This document shows positions 39,989 to 52,599 of a DNA stretch of 64,000 bases, piece after piece. The stretch's first letter is position 1, and each line of letters starts with the position of its first letter. Location: NCBI GenBank assembly GCA_963170055.1, contig CAUJGJ010000107.1, forward strand, positions 208,111-272,110. The letters run 5' to 3'. The notes below the pieces were generated by a model. That model did not search any database. It was not told the origin of the DNA and saw only the letters and a program-made list of their open reading frames with translations. This stretch comes from Halisarca cf. caerulea (Eukaryota > Porifera > Demospongiae > Chondrillida > Halisarcidae). A program made the position numbers and the translations under genes.

Positions 39989-41547
39989 ATGTGCGGGTTG
40001 CTAGTTCCAAATATTGGTATTTGCATTAGCATATCCAACACTACACAAATACGCTCACAGCACTTCAGAAAGGTCATGTGTGTCCACTGGGAATGTGCGT
40101 GGTGCTAGTGCCAAATATTGGTATTAGCACCAGCATATCCAACTCTACACAAATACGCCCACAGTAGTTAAGAAACTTCATGTGTGTCCACTGGGAATGT
40201 GCGTGGTGCTAGTGCCAAATATTGGTATTAGCACCAACATATCCAACTCTACAGAAATACGCTCACAGTACTTCTTAAAGGTCATTTGTGTCCACTGGGA
40301 ATGTGCGTGGTGCTAGTGCCAAATATTGGTATTAGCACCAGCATATCCAACATTACACAAATATGACCAAATTAGTTAAGAATCTTCATGTGTGTCCACA
40401 GGGAATGTGCGTGGTGCTAGTGCCAAATATTGATATTAGCACCACCATATCCAACACTACACAAATACGCCCACAGTAATTCAGAAAGGTCATGTGTGTC
40501 CACTGGGAATGTGCGTGGTGCTAGTGCCAAATATTGGTATTAGCACCAGCATATCCAACATTACACAAATACGCCCACAGCAATTCAGAAAGGTCATGTG
40601 TGTCCACTGGGAATGTGCGTGGTGCTAGTGCCAAATATTGGTATTAGCACCAGCATATCCAACACTACACAAATACGCCCACAGAACTTCAGAAACTTCA
40701 TGTGTGTCCACTGGGAATGTGCGTGGTGCTAGTGCCGAATATTGGTATTAGTACCACCATATCCAACACTACAAAAATACGCCCACAGCTCTTCAGAAAC
40801 TTCATGTGTGTTCACTGGGAATGTGCGTGGTGTTAGTGCCAAATATTGGTATTAGCACCAGCATATCCAACACTACACAAATACGCCCACAGCACTTCAG
40901 AAACTTCATGTGTGTCCACTGGGAATGTGCGTGGTGCTAGTGCCAAATATTGGTATTTGCACCAGCATATCCAACACTACACAAATACGCCCACAGCACT
41001 TCAGAAAGGTCATGTGTGTCCACTGGGAATGTGCGTGGTGCTAGTGCCAAATATTGGTATTAGCACCAGCATATCCAACACTACACAAATACGCCCACAG
41101 CACTTCAGAAAGGTCATGTGTGTCCACTGGGAATGTGCGTGGTGCTAGTGCCAAATATTGGTATTAGCACCAGCATAGCCAACACTTCACAAATACGCTC
41201 GCAGTAGTTAAGAATCTTCATGTGTTTCCAATATGAATGTGCGTGGGGCTATTGCCAAATATTGGTAATAGCACCAGCATATCCAACACTACACAAATAC
41301 GCCCACAGCACTTCAGTAAGGTCATGTGTGTTCACTGGGAATGTGCGTGGTATTAGTGCCAAATATTGGTATTAGCACCAGCATATCCAACACTACACAA
41401 ATACGCCCACAGCATTTCAGTAAGGTCATGTGTGTCCACTATGAATGTGCGTGGTGCTAGTGCCAAATATTGGTATTAGCACCAGCATATCCAACACTAC
41501 ACAAATACTCCCACAGAACTTCAGAAATTCATGTGTGTCCACTGGGA
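39989..41547 (+). repeat. 15-monomer tandem duplication, copy 2
   Basis: It repeats copy 1 at +1,559 bp, for example cagtacttcttaaagg at 40,268 against cagtacttctgaaagg at 38,709, and ggtaatagcacc in both. It ends in a second 103-bp unit near 41,525, after which the older order (catacccaaaac, ggtgatag) resumes. Confidence 0.85.
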
Positions 41548-43870
41548 ATGTGCGTGGTGCTAGTGCCAAATATTGGTATTAGCACCAGCATACCCAAAAC
41601 TACACAAATACGCCCACAGCACTTCAGAAAGGTCATGTGTGTCCACTGGGAATGTGCGTGGTGCTAGTGCCAAATATTGGTATTAGCACCAGCATACCCA
41701 AAACTACACAAATACGCCCACAGCACTTCAGAAAGGTCATGTGTGTCCACTGGGAATGTGCGTGGTGATAGTGCCAAATATTGGTATTAGCACCAGCATA
41801 TCCAACACTACACAAATACGCCCACAGAACTTCAGAAAGGTCATGTGTGTCCACTGGGAATGTGCGTGGTGTTAGTGCCAAATATTGGTATTAGTACCAC
41901 CATTTCCAACACTACAGAAATACGCCCACAGTGCTTCAGAAAGGTCATGTGTGTCCACTGGGAATGTGCGTGGTGCTAGTGCCAAATATTGGTATTAGCA
42001 CCAGCATATCCAACACTACACAAATACGCCCACAGCACTTCAGAAAGGTCATGTGTGTCCACTGGGAATGTGCGTGGTGCTAGTGCCAAATATTGGTATT
42101 AGCACCAGCATATCCAACATTACTCAAATACGCCCACAGTAGTTAAGAATCTTCATGTGATTCCACTGGGAATGTGCGTGGTGCTAGTGCCAAATATTGG
42201 TATTAGAACCAGCATATCCAACACTACACAAATATGCCCACAGTACTTCAGAAAGGTCATGTGTGTCCACTGGGAATGTGCGTGGTGCTAGTGCCAAATA
42301 TTGGTATTAGCACCAGCATATCCAACATTACACAAATACTTCCACAGCACTTCAGAAAGGTCATGTGTGTCCACTGGGAATGTGCGTGGTGCTAGTGCCA
42401 AATATTGGTATTAGCACCAGCATATCCAACACTACACAAATACGCCCACAGAACTTCAGAAACTTCATGTGTGTCCACTGGGAATGTGCGTGGTGCTAGT
42501 GCCGAATATTGGTATTAGTACCACCATATCCAACACTACAAAAATACGCCCACAGCTCTTCAGAAACTTCATGTGTGTCCACTGGGAATGTGCGTGGTGT
42601 TAGTGCCAAATATTGGTATTAGCACCAGCATATCCAACACTACACAAATACGCCCACAGCACTTCAGAAACTTCATGTGTGTCCCCTGGGAATGTGCGTG
42701 GTGCTAGTGCCAAATATTGGTATTTGCACCAGCATATCCAACACTACACAAATACGCCCACAGCACTTCAGAAACTTCATGTTTGTCCACTGGGAATGTG
42801 CGGGTTGCTAGTTCCAAATATTGGTATTTGCATTAGCATATCCAACACTACACAAATACGCTCACAGCACTTCAGAAAGGTCATGTGTGTCCACTGGGAA
42901 TGTGCGTGGTGCTAGTGCCAAATATTGGTATTAGCACCAGCATATCCAACTCTACACAAATACGCCCACAGTAGTTAAGAAACTTCATGTGTGTCCACTG
43001 GGAATGTGCGTGGTGCTAGTGCCAAATATTGGTATTAGCACCAACATATCCAACTCTACAGAAATACGCTCACAGTACTTCTGAAAGGTCATTTGTGTCC
43101 ACTGGGAATGTGCGTGGTGCTAGTGCCAAATATTGGTATTAGCACCAGCATATCCAACATTACACAAATATGACCAAATTAGTTAAGAATCTTCATGTGT
43201 GTCCACAGGGAATGTGCGTAGTGCTAGTGCCAAATATTGATATTAGCACCACCATATCCAACACTACACAAATACGCACACAGTAATTCAGAAAGGTCAT
43301 GTGTGTCCACTGGGAATGTGCGTGGTGCTAGTGCCAAATATTGGTATTAGCACCAGCATATCCAACATTACACAAATACGCCCACAGCAATTCAGAAAGG
43401 TCATGTGTGTCCACTGGGAATGTGCGTGGTGCTAGTGCCAAATATTGGTATTAGCACCAGCATATCCAACACTACACAAATACGCCCACAGAACTTCAGA
43501 AACTTCATGTGTGTCCACTGGGAATGTGCGTTGTGCTAGTGCCGAATATTGGTATTAGTACCACCATATCCAACACTACAAAAATACGCCCACAGCTCTT
43601 CAGAAACTTCATGTGTGTTCACTGGGAATGTGCGTTGTTTTAGTGCCAAATATTGGTATTAGCACCAGCATATCCAACACTACACAAATACGCCCACAGC
43701 ACTTCAGAAACTTCATGTGTGTCCACTGGGAATGTGCGTGGTGCTAGTGCCAAATATTGGTATTTGCACCAGCATATCCAACACTACACAAATACGCCCA
43801 CAGCACTTCAGAAAGGTCATGTGTGTCCACTGGGAATGTGCGTGGTGCTAGTGCCAAATATTGGTATTAG
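41548..43870 (+). repeat. Copy of 37,290-39,500 segment
   Basis: After the extra unit this stretch follows the 33-monomer HOR order at +4,366 bp: cattactcaa (42,118), ccgaatattgg, gtatttgcat (42,824), ccaactctac, aaatatgacc (near 43,167) and gtatttgcacc. Private changes include aatacttccac near 42,338 and gcgttgttttag near 43,635. It ends near a tagccaacactac unit, where a new variant set begins. Confidence 0.8.
41591..41798 (+). repeat. Single-monomer tandem duplication
   Basis: The unit beginning tacccaaaac occurs twice in a row (catacccaaaac at 41,589 and 41,693). In the related segments at about 25,069, 33,899 and 37,329 it occurs once, followed directly by ggtgatag. The inserted 104 bp account for the change of offset from 4,262 to 4,366 bp against the 37-38 kb segment. 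Confidence 0.85.
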
Positions 43871-43929
43871 CACCAGCATAGCCAACACTACACAAATACG
43901 CCCACAGTAGTTAAGAATCTTCATGTGTG

Positions 43930-46325
43930 TCCACTTTGAATGTGCGTGGTGCTAGTGCCAAATATTGGTATTAGCACCAGCATATCCAACACTACACAAA
44001 TACGCCCACAGCACTTCAGAAAGGTCATGTGTGTCCACCGGGAATGTGCGTGGGGCTAGTGCCAAATATTGGTATTAGTACCAGCATATCCAAAACCACA
44101 CAAATACGCCCACAGCACTTCAGAAAGGTCATGTGTGTCCACTGGGAATGTGCGTGGTGCTAGTGCCAAATATTGGTATTAGCACCAGCATATCCAACAT
44201 TACACAAATGCGCCCACAGTAGTTAAGAATTTTCATGTGTGTCCACTGGGAATGTGCGTGGTGTTAGTGCCAAATATTGGTATTAGTACCAGCATATCCA
44301 ACACTACACAAATACGCCCACAGCACTTCAGAATGGTCATGCGTGTCCACTGGGAATGTGCGTGGTACTAGTGCCAAATATTGGTATTAGCACCAGCATA
44401 AAAAACACTACACAAATACGCCCACAGCACTTCAGAAACTTCTTGTTTGTCCACTGGGAATGTGCGTGGTGCTAGTGCCAAATATTGGTATTAGCATCAG
44501 CATATCCAACACTACACAAATACGCTCACAGCACTTCAGAAACTTCATGTGTGTCCACTGGGAATGTGCGTGGTGCTATTGCCAAATATTGGTATTAGTA
44601 CCAGCATATCCAAAACCACACAAATACGCCCACAGCACTTCAGAAAGGTCATGTGTGTCCACTGGGAATGTGCGTGGTGCTAGTGCCAAATATTTGTATT
44701 AGCACCAGCATATCCAACATTACACAAATGCGCCCACAGTAGTTAAGAATTTTCATGTGTGTCCACTGGGAATGTGCGTGGTGTTAGTGCCAAATATTGG
44801 TATTAGTACCAGCATATCCAACACTACACAAATACGCCCACAGCACTTCAGAAAGGTCATGCGTGTCCACTGGGAATGTGCGTGGTACTAGTGCCAAATA
44901 TTGGTATTAGCACCAGCATAAAAAACACTACACAAATACGCCCACAGCACTTCAGAAACTTCTTGTTTGTCCACTGGGAATGTGCGTGGTGCTAGTGCCA
45001 AATATTGGTATTAGCATCAGCATATCCAACACTACACAAATACGCCCACAGCACTTCAGAAACTTCATGTGTGTCCACTGGGAATGTGCGTGGTGCTATT
45101 GCCAAATATTGGTATTAGCACCACCATATCCAACATTACACAAATACGCCCACAGCACTTCAGAAACTTCATGTGTGTCCACTGGGAATGTGCATGGTGC
45201 TAGTGCCATATACTGGTATTAGCACCAACATATCCAACACTACACAAATACGCCCACAGCAGTTAAGAAACTTCATGTGTGTCCACTGGGAATGTGCGTG
45301 GTGCTAGTGCCAAATATCGGTATTAGCACCAGCATATCCAACACTACACAAATGCGCTCACAGCACTTCAGAAAGGTCATATGTGTCCACTGGGATTGTG
45401 CGCGGTGCTAGTTCCAAATAATGGTATTAGCACCAGCATATCCAACATTACACAAATACGCCCACAGCACTTCAGAAACTTCATGTGTGTCCACTGGGAA
45501 TGTGCATGGTGCTAGTGCCATATATTGGTATAAGCACCAGCATATCCAACACTACACTAATACGCCCACAGCACTTCAGAAAGGGCATGTGTGCCCACTG
45601 GGAATGTGCGTGGTGCTAGTGCCAAATATTGGTATTAGCACCACCATATCCAACACTACACAAATACGCCCACAGCACTTCAGAAATTCATGTGTGTCCA
45701 CTGGGAATGTGCGTGGTGCTAGTGCCAAATATTGGTATTAGCACCAGGATATCCAACACTACACAAATACGCCCACAGAACTTCAGAAAGGTCATGTGTG
45801 TCCACTGGGAATGTGCGTGGTGCTAGTGCCAAAGATTGTTATTAGCACCAGTATATCCAACACTACAGAAATACGACCACAGCACTTCAGAAAGGTCATG
45901 TGTGTCCACTGGGAATGTGCGTGGTGCTAGTGCCAAATATTGGTATTAGCACCAGCATATACAACACTACACAAATACGCCCACAGCACTTCAGAAAGGT
46001 CATGTGTGTCCACTGGGAATGTGCGTGGTGCTAGTGCCAAATATTGGTATTAGCACCAGCATAGCCAACACTACACAAATACGCCCACAGTAGTTAAGAA
46101 TCTTCATGTGTGTCCACTATGAATGTGCGTGGTGCTAGTGCCAAATATTGGTATTAGCACCAGCATATCCAACACTACACAAATACGCCCACAGCACTTC
46201 AGAAAGGTCATGTATGTCCCCTGGGAATGTGCGTGGTGCTAGTGCCAAATATTGGTATTAGCACCAGCATATCCAACATTACTCAAATACGCCCACAGTA
46301 GTTAAGAATCTTCATGTGATTCCAC
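43930..46325 (+). repeat. 23-monomer HOR, copy 1 (2,391 bp)
   Basis: Markers are ccaccggg/gtggggctag (near 44,050), ccaaaaccacac, aaatgcgcccac/aattttcatg, gcatgcgtgtcc-like units, cataaaaaacac (44,398 and 44,918), gcatcagc, gctattgcc, catatactgg, aaatatcgg, attgtgcgcgg/ataatgg (near 45,396), gggcatgtgtgccc, a 103-bp cagaaattcatg unit, caggatatcc and aaagattgttatt. All recur 2,391 bp downstream. Confidence 0.85.
44090..45130 (+). repeat. Nested 5-monomer (520-bp) duplication
   Basis: The series ccaaaaccacac, aaatgcgcccac, gtaccagc, gcgtgtcc/gtggtacta and cataaaaaacac/gcatcagc is present twice, with cataaaaaacac at 44,398 and 44,918. The same double occurs at 46,788 and 47,308. The later copies at 49,283, 50,841 and 52,192 have it once. 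Confidence 0.85.
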
Positions 46326-48720
46326 TGGGAATGTGCGTGGTGCTAGTGCCAAATATTGGTATTAGCACCAGCATATCCAACACTACACAAATACGCCCAC
46401 AGCACTTCAGAAAGGTCATGTGTGTCCACCGGGAATGTGCGTGGGGCTAGTGCCAAATATTGGTATTAGTACCAGCATATCCAAAACCACACAAATACGC
46501 CCACAGCACTTCAGAAAGGTCATGTGTGTCCACTGGGAATGTGCGTGGTGCTAGTGCCAAATATTGGTATTAGCACCAGCATATCCAACATTACACAAAT
46601 GCGCCCACAGTAGTTAAGAATTTTCATGTGTGTCCACTGGGAATGTGTGTGGTGTTAGTGCCAAATATTGGTATTAGTACCAGCATATCCAACACTACAC
46701 AAATACGCCCACAGCACTTCAGAAAGGTCATGCGTGTCCACTGGGAATGTGCGTGGTACTAGTGCCAAATATTGGTATTAGCACCAGCATAAAAAACACT
46801 ACACAAATACGCCCACAGCACTTCAGAAACTTCTTGTTTGTCCACTGGGAATGTGCGTGGTGCTAGTGCCAAATATTGGTATTAGCATCAGCATATCCAA
46901 CACTACACAAATACGCCCACAGCACTTCAGAAACTTCATGTGTGTCCACTGGGAATGTGCGTGGTGCTATTGCCAAATATTGGTATTAGTACCAGCATAT
47001 CCAAAACCACACAAATACGCCCACAGCACTTCAGAAAGGTCATGTGTGTCCACTGGGAATGTGCGTGGTGCTAGTGCCAAATATTGGTATTAGCACCAGC
47101 ATATCCAACATTACACAAATGCGCCCACAGTAGTTAAGAATTTTCATGTGTGTCCACTGGGAATGTGCGTGGTGTTAGTGCCAAATATTGGTATTAGTAC
47201 CAGCATATCCAACACTACACAAATACGCCCACAGCACTTCAGAAAGGTCATGCGTGTCCACTGGGAATGTGCGTGGTACTAGTGCCAAATATTGGTATTA
47301 GCACCAGCATAAAAAACACTACACAAATACGCCCACAGCACTTCAGAAACTTCTTGTTTGTCCACTGGGAATGTGCGTGGTGCTAGTGCCAAATATTGGT
47401 ATTAGCATCAGCATATCCAACACTACACAAATACGCCCACAGCACTTCAGAAACTTCATGTGTGTCCACTGGGAATGTGCGTGGTGCTATTGCCAAATAT
47501 TGGTATTAGCACCACCATATCCAACATTACACAAATACGCCCACAGCACTTCAGAAACTTCATGTGTGTCCACTGGGAATGTGCATGGTGCTAGTGCCAT
47601 ATACTGGTATTAGCACCAACATATCCAACACTACACAAATACGCCCACAGCAGTTAAGAAACTTCATGTGTGTCCACTGGGAATGTGCGTGGTGCTAGTG
47701 CCAAATATCGGTATTAGCACCAGCATATCCAACACTACACAAATGCGCTCACAGCACTTCAGAAAGGTCATATGTGTCCACTGGGATTGTGCGCGGTGCT
47801 AGTTCCAAATAATGGTATTAGCACCAGCATATCCAACATTACACAAATACGCCCACAGCACTTCAGAAACTTCATGTGTGTCCACTGGGAATGTGCATGG
47901 TGCTAGTGCCATATATTGGTATAAGCACCAGCATATCCAACACTACACTAATACGCCCACAGCACTTCAGAAAGGGCATGTGTGCCCACTGGGAATGTGC
48001 GTGGTGCTAGTGCCAAATATTGGTATTAGCACCACCATATCCAACACTACACAAATACGCCCACAGCACTTCAGAAATTCATGTGTGTCCACTGGGAATG
48101 TGCGTGGTGCTAGTGCCAAATATTGGTATTAGCACCAGGATATCCAACACTACACAAATACGCCCACAGAACTTCAGAAAGGTCATGTGTGTCCACTGGG
48201 AATGTGCGTGGTGCTAGTGCCAAAGATTGTTATTAGCACCAGTATATCCAACACTACAGAAATACGACCACAGCACTTCAGAAAGGTCATGTGTGTCCAC
48301 TGGGAATGTGCGTGGTGCTAGTGCCAAATATTGGTATTAGCACCAGCATATCCAACACTACACAAATACGCCCACAGCACTTCAGAAAGGTCATGTGTGT
48401 CCACTGGGAATGTGCGTGGTGCTAGTGCCAAATATTGGTATTAGCACCAGCATAGCCAACACTACACAAATACGCCCACAGTAGTTAAGAATCTTCATGT
48501 GTGTCCACTATGAATGTGCGTGGTGCTAGTGCCAAATATTGGTATTAGCACCAGCATATCCAACACTACACAAATACGCCCACAGCACTTCAGAAAGGTC
48601 ATGTATGTCCCCTGGGAATGTGCGTGGTGCTAGTGCCAAATATTGGTATTAGCACCAGCATATCCAACATTACTCAAATACGCCCACAGTAGTTAAGAAT
48701 CTTCATGTGATTCCACTGGG
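46326..48720 (+). repeat. 23-monomer HOR, copy 2 (2,391 bp)
   Basis: This repeats the preceding copy with all markers, including the nested 520-bp double (46,788 and 47,308), attgtgcgcgg near 47,787 and the tagccaacac/ccactatgaatg unit near 48,450. It ends in a cattactcaa/gattcc unit (48,668), matching the unit at 46,277 that closes copy 1. Confidence 0.85.
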
Positions 48721-48929
48721 AATGTGCGTGGTGCTAGTGCCAAATATTGGTATTAGAACCAGCATATCCAACACTACACAAATACGCCCACAGCACTTCA
48801 GAAAGGTCATGTGTGTCCACTGGGAATGTGCGTGGTGCTAGTGCCAAATATTGGTATTAGCACCAGCATATCCAACACTACACAAATACGCCCACAGTAC
48901 TTCAGAAAGGTCATGTGTGTCCACAGGGA

Positions 48930-50440
48930 ATGTGCGTGGGGCTAGTGCCAAATATTGGTATTAGTACCAGTATATCCAAAACCACACAAATACGCCCACA
49001 GCACTTCAGAAAGGTCATGTGTGTCCACTGGGAATGTGCGTGGTGCTAGTGCCAAATATTGGTATTAGCACCAGCATATCCAACATTACACAAATGCGCC
49101 CACAGTAGTTAAGAATTTTCATGTGTGTCCACTGGGAATGTGCGTGGTGTTAGTGCCAAATATTGGTATTAGTACCAGCATATCCAACACTACACAAATA
49201 CGCCCACAGCACTTCAGAAAGGTCATGCGTGTCCACTGGGAATGTGCGTGGTACTAGTGCCAAATATTGGTATTAGCACCAGCATAAAAAACACTACACA
49301 AATACGCCCACAGCACTTCAGAAACTTCTTGTTTGTCCACTGGGAATGTGCGTGGTGCTAGTGCCAAATATTGGTATTAGCATCAGCATATCCAACACTA
49401 CACAAATACGCCCACAGCACTTCAGAAACTTCATGTGTGTCCACTGGGAATGTGCGTGGTGCTATTGCCAAATATTGGTATTAGCACCACCATATCCAAC
49501 ACTACACAAATACGCCCACAGCACTTCAGAAACTTCATGTGTGTCCACTGGGAATGTGCATGGTGCTAGTGCCATATACTGGTATTAGCACCAACATATC
49601 CAACACTACACAAATACGCCCACAGCAGTTAAGAAACTTCATGTGTGTCCACTGGGAATGTGCGTGGTGCTAGTGCCAAATATCGGTATTAGCACCAGCA
49701 TATCCAACACTACACAAATGCGCTCACAGCACTTCAGAAAGGTCATATGTGTCCACTGGGATTGTGCGCGGTGCTAGTTCCAAATAATGGTATTAGCACC
49801 AGCATATCCAACATTACACAAATACGCCCACAGCACTTCAGAAACTTCATGTGTGTCCACTGGGAATGTGCATGGTGCTAGTGCCATATATTGGTATAAG
49901 CACCAGCACATCCAACACTACACTAATACGCCCACAGCACTTCAGAAAGGGCATGTGTGCCCACTGGGAATGTGCGTGGTGCTAGTGCCAAATATTGGTA
50001 TTAGCACCAGCATATCCAACACTACACAAATACGCCCACAGAACTTCAGAAATTCATGTGTGTCCACTGGGAATGTGCGTGGTGCTAGTGCCAAATATTG
50101 GTATTAGCACCAGGATATCCAACACTACACAAATACGCCCACAGAACTTCAGAAAGGTCATGTGTGTCCACTGGGAATGTGCGTGGTGCTAGTGCCAAAG
50201 ATTGTTATTAGCACCAGTATATCCAACACTACAGAAATACGACCACAGCACTTCAGAAAGGTCATGTGTGTCCACTGGGAATGTGCGTGGTGCTAGTGCC
50301 AAATATTGGTATTAGCACCAGCATATCCAACACTACACAAATACGCCCACAGCACTTCAGAAAGGTCATGTGTGTAAACTGGGAATGTGCGTGGTGCTAG
50401 TGCCAAATATTGGTATTAGCACCAGCATAGCCAACACTAC
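48930..50440 (+). repeat. Shortened HOR descendant, 520-bp double absent
   Basis: It starts in a gtggggctag unit (48,936) and carries a single cataaaaaacac (49,283), then gcatcagc, catatactgg, aaatatcgg, ataatgg, gggcatgtgtgccc, the 103-bp unit and aaagattgtt. It differs from copies 1 and 2 by having one 5-monomer block and a tagccaacac unit followed directly by a new partial copy. Confidence 0.8.
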
Positions 50441-52100
50441 ACAAATACGCCCACAGCACTTCAGAAAGGTCATGTGTGTCCACTGGGAATGTGCGTGGTG
50501 CTAGTGCCAAATATTGGTATTAGCACCAGCATATCCAACATTACACAAATGCGCCCACAGTAGTTAAGAATTTTCATGTGTGTCCACTGGGAATGTGCGT
50601 GGTGTTAGTGCCAAATATTGTATTAGCACCAGCATATCCAACACTACACAAATACGCCCACAGCACTTCATTTAGGTCATGTGTGTCCACTGGGAATGTG
50701 CGTGGTGCTAGTGCCAAATATTGGTATTAGTACCAGCATATCCAACACTACAAAAATACGCCCACAGCACATCAGAAAGGTCATGTGTGTCCACTGGGAA
50801 TGTGCGTGGTACTAGTGCCAAATATTGGTATTAGCACCAGCATAAAAAACACTACACAAATACGCCCACAGCACTTCAGAAACTTCTTGTTTGTCCACTG
50901 GGAATGTGCGTGGTGCTAGTGCCAAATATTGGTATTAGCATCAGCATATCCAACACTACACAAATACGCCCACAGCACTTCAGAAACTTCATGTGTGTCC
51001 ACTGGGAATGTGCGTGGTGCTATTGCCAAATATTGGTATTAGCACCACCATATCCAACATTACACAAATACGCCCACAGCACTTCAGAAACTTCATGTGT
51101 GTCCACTGGGAATGTGCATGGTGCTAGTGCCATATACTGGTATTAGCACCAACATATCCAACACTACACAAATACGCCCACAGCAGTTAAGAAACTTCAT
51201 GTGTGTCCACTGGGAATGTGCGTGGTGCTAGTGCCAAATATCGGTATTAGCACCAGCATATCCAACACTACACAAATGCGCTCACAGCACTTCAGAAAGG
51301 TCATATGTGTCCACTGGGATTGTGCGCGGTGCTAGTTCCAAATAATGGTATTAGCACCATCATATCCAACATTACACAAATACGCCCACAGCACTTCAGA
51401 AACTTCATGTGTGACCACTGGGAATGTGCGTGGTGCTAGTGCCAAATATTGGTATTAGCACCAGCATATCCAACACTACACAAATACGCCCACAGCACTT
51501 CAGAAATTCATGTGTGTCCACTGGGAATGTGCGTGGTGCTAGTGCCAAATATTGGTATTAGCACCAGGATATCCAACACTACACAAATACGCCCACAGAA
51601 CTTCAGAAAGGTCATGTGTGTCCACTGGGAATGTGCGTGGTGCTAGTGCCAAAGATTGTTATTAGCACCAGTATATCCAACACTACACAAATACGACCAC
51701 AGCACTTCAGAAAGGTCATGTGTGTCCACTGGGAATGTGCGTGGTGCTAGTGCCAAATATTGGTATTAGCACCAGCATATCCAACACTACACAAATACGC
51801 CCACAGCACTTCAGAAAGGTCATGTGTGTCCACTGGGAATGTGCGTGGTGCTAGTGCCAAATATTGGTATTAGCACCAGCATAGCCAACACTACACAAAT
51901 ACGCCCACAGTAGTTAAGAATCTTCATGTGTGTCCACTATGAATGTGCGTGGTGCTAGTGCCAAATATTGGTATTAGCACCAGCATATCCAACACTACAC
52001 AAATACGCCCACAGCACTACAGTAAGGTCATGTGTGTCCACTGGGAATGTGCGTGGTGCTAGTGCCAAATATTGGTATTAGCACCACCATATCCAACACT
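50441..52100 (+). repeat. Further shortened HOR descendant
   Basis: It carries aaatgcgcccac (near 50,548), cataaaaaacac (50,841), catatactgg, aaatatcgg, ataatgg, the 103-bp unit and caggatatcc. Private changes are a one-base loss in ccaaatattgtattag (near 50,621), cttcatttaggtc (near 50,668) and gtgtgaccactgg (near 51,411). The ataatgg unit is joined to an aacttcatg unit without the gggcatg unit. Confidence 0.78.
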
Positions 52101-52599
52101 ACACAAATACGCCCACAGCACTTCAGAAAGGTCATGTGTGTCCACTGGGAATGTGCGTGGTACTAGTGCCAAATATTGGTATTAGCACCAGCATAAAAAA
52201 CACTACACAAATACGCCCACAGCACTTCAGAAACTTCTTGTTTGTCCACTGGGAATGTGCGTGGTGCTAGTGCCAAATATTGGTATTAGCATCAGCATAT
52301 CCAACACTACACAAATACGCCCACAGCACTTCAGAAACTTCATGTGTGTCCACTGGGAATGTGCGTGGTGCTATTGCCAAATATTGGTATTAGCACCACC
52401 ATATCCAACATTACACAAATACGCCCACAGCACTTCAGAAACTTCATGTGTGTCCAATGGGAATGTGCATGGTGCTAGTGCCATATACTGGTATTAGCAC
52501 CAACATATCCAACAGTACACAAGTACGCCCACAGCAGTTAAGAAACTTCATGTGTGTCCACTGGGAATGTGCGTGGTGCTAGTGCCAAATATTGGTATT
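52101..52599 (+). repeat. Terminal fragment of the 23-monomer family
   Basis: A last partial copy carries gtggtacta, cataaaaaacac (52,192), gcatcagc, gctattgcc, catatactgg and caccaacat. It then gives way at about 52,560-52,600 to a different variant set. Confidence 0.75.
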
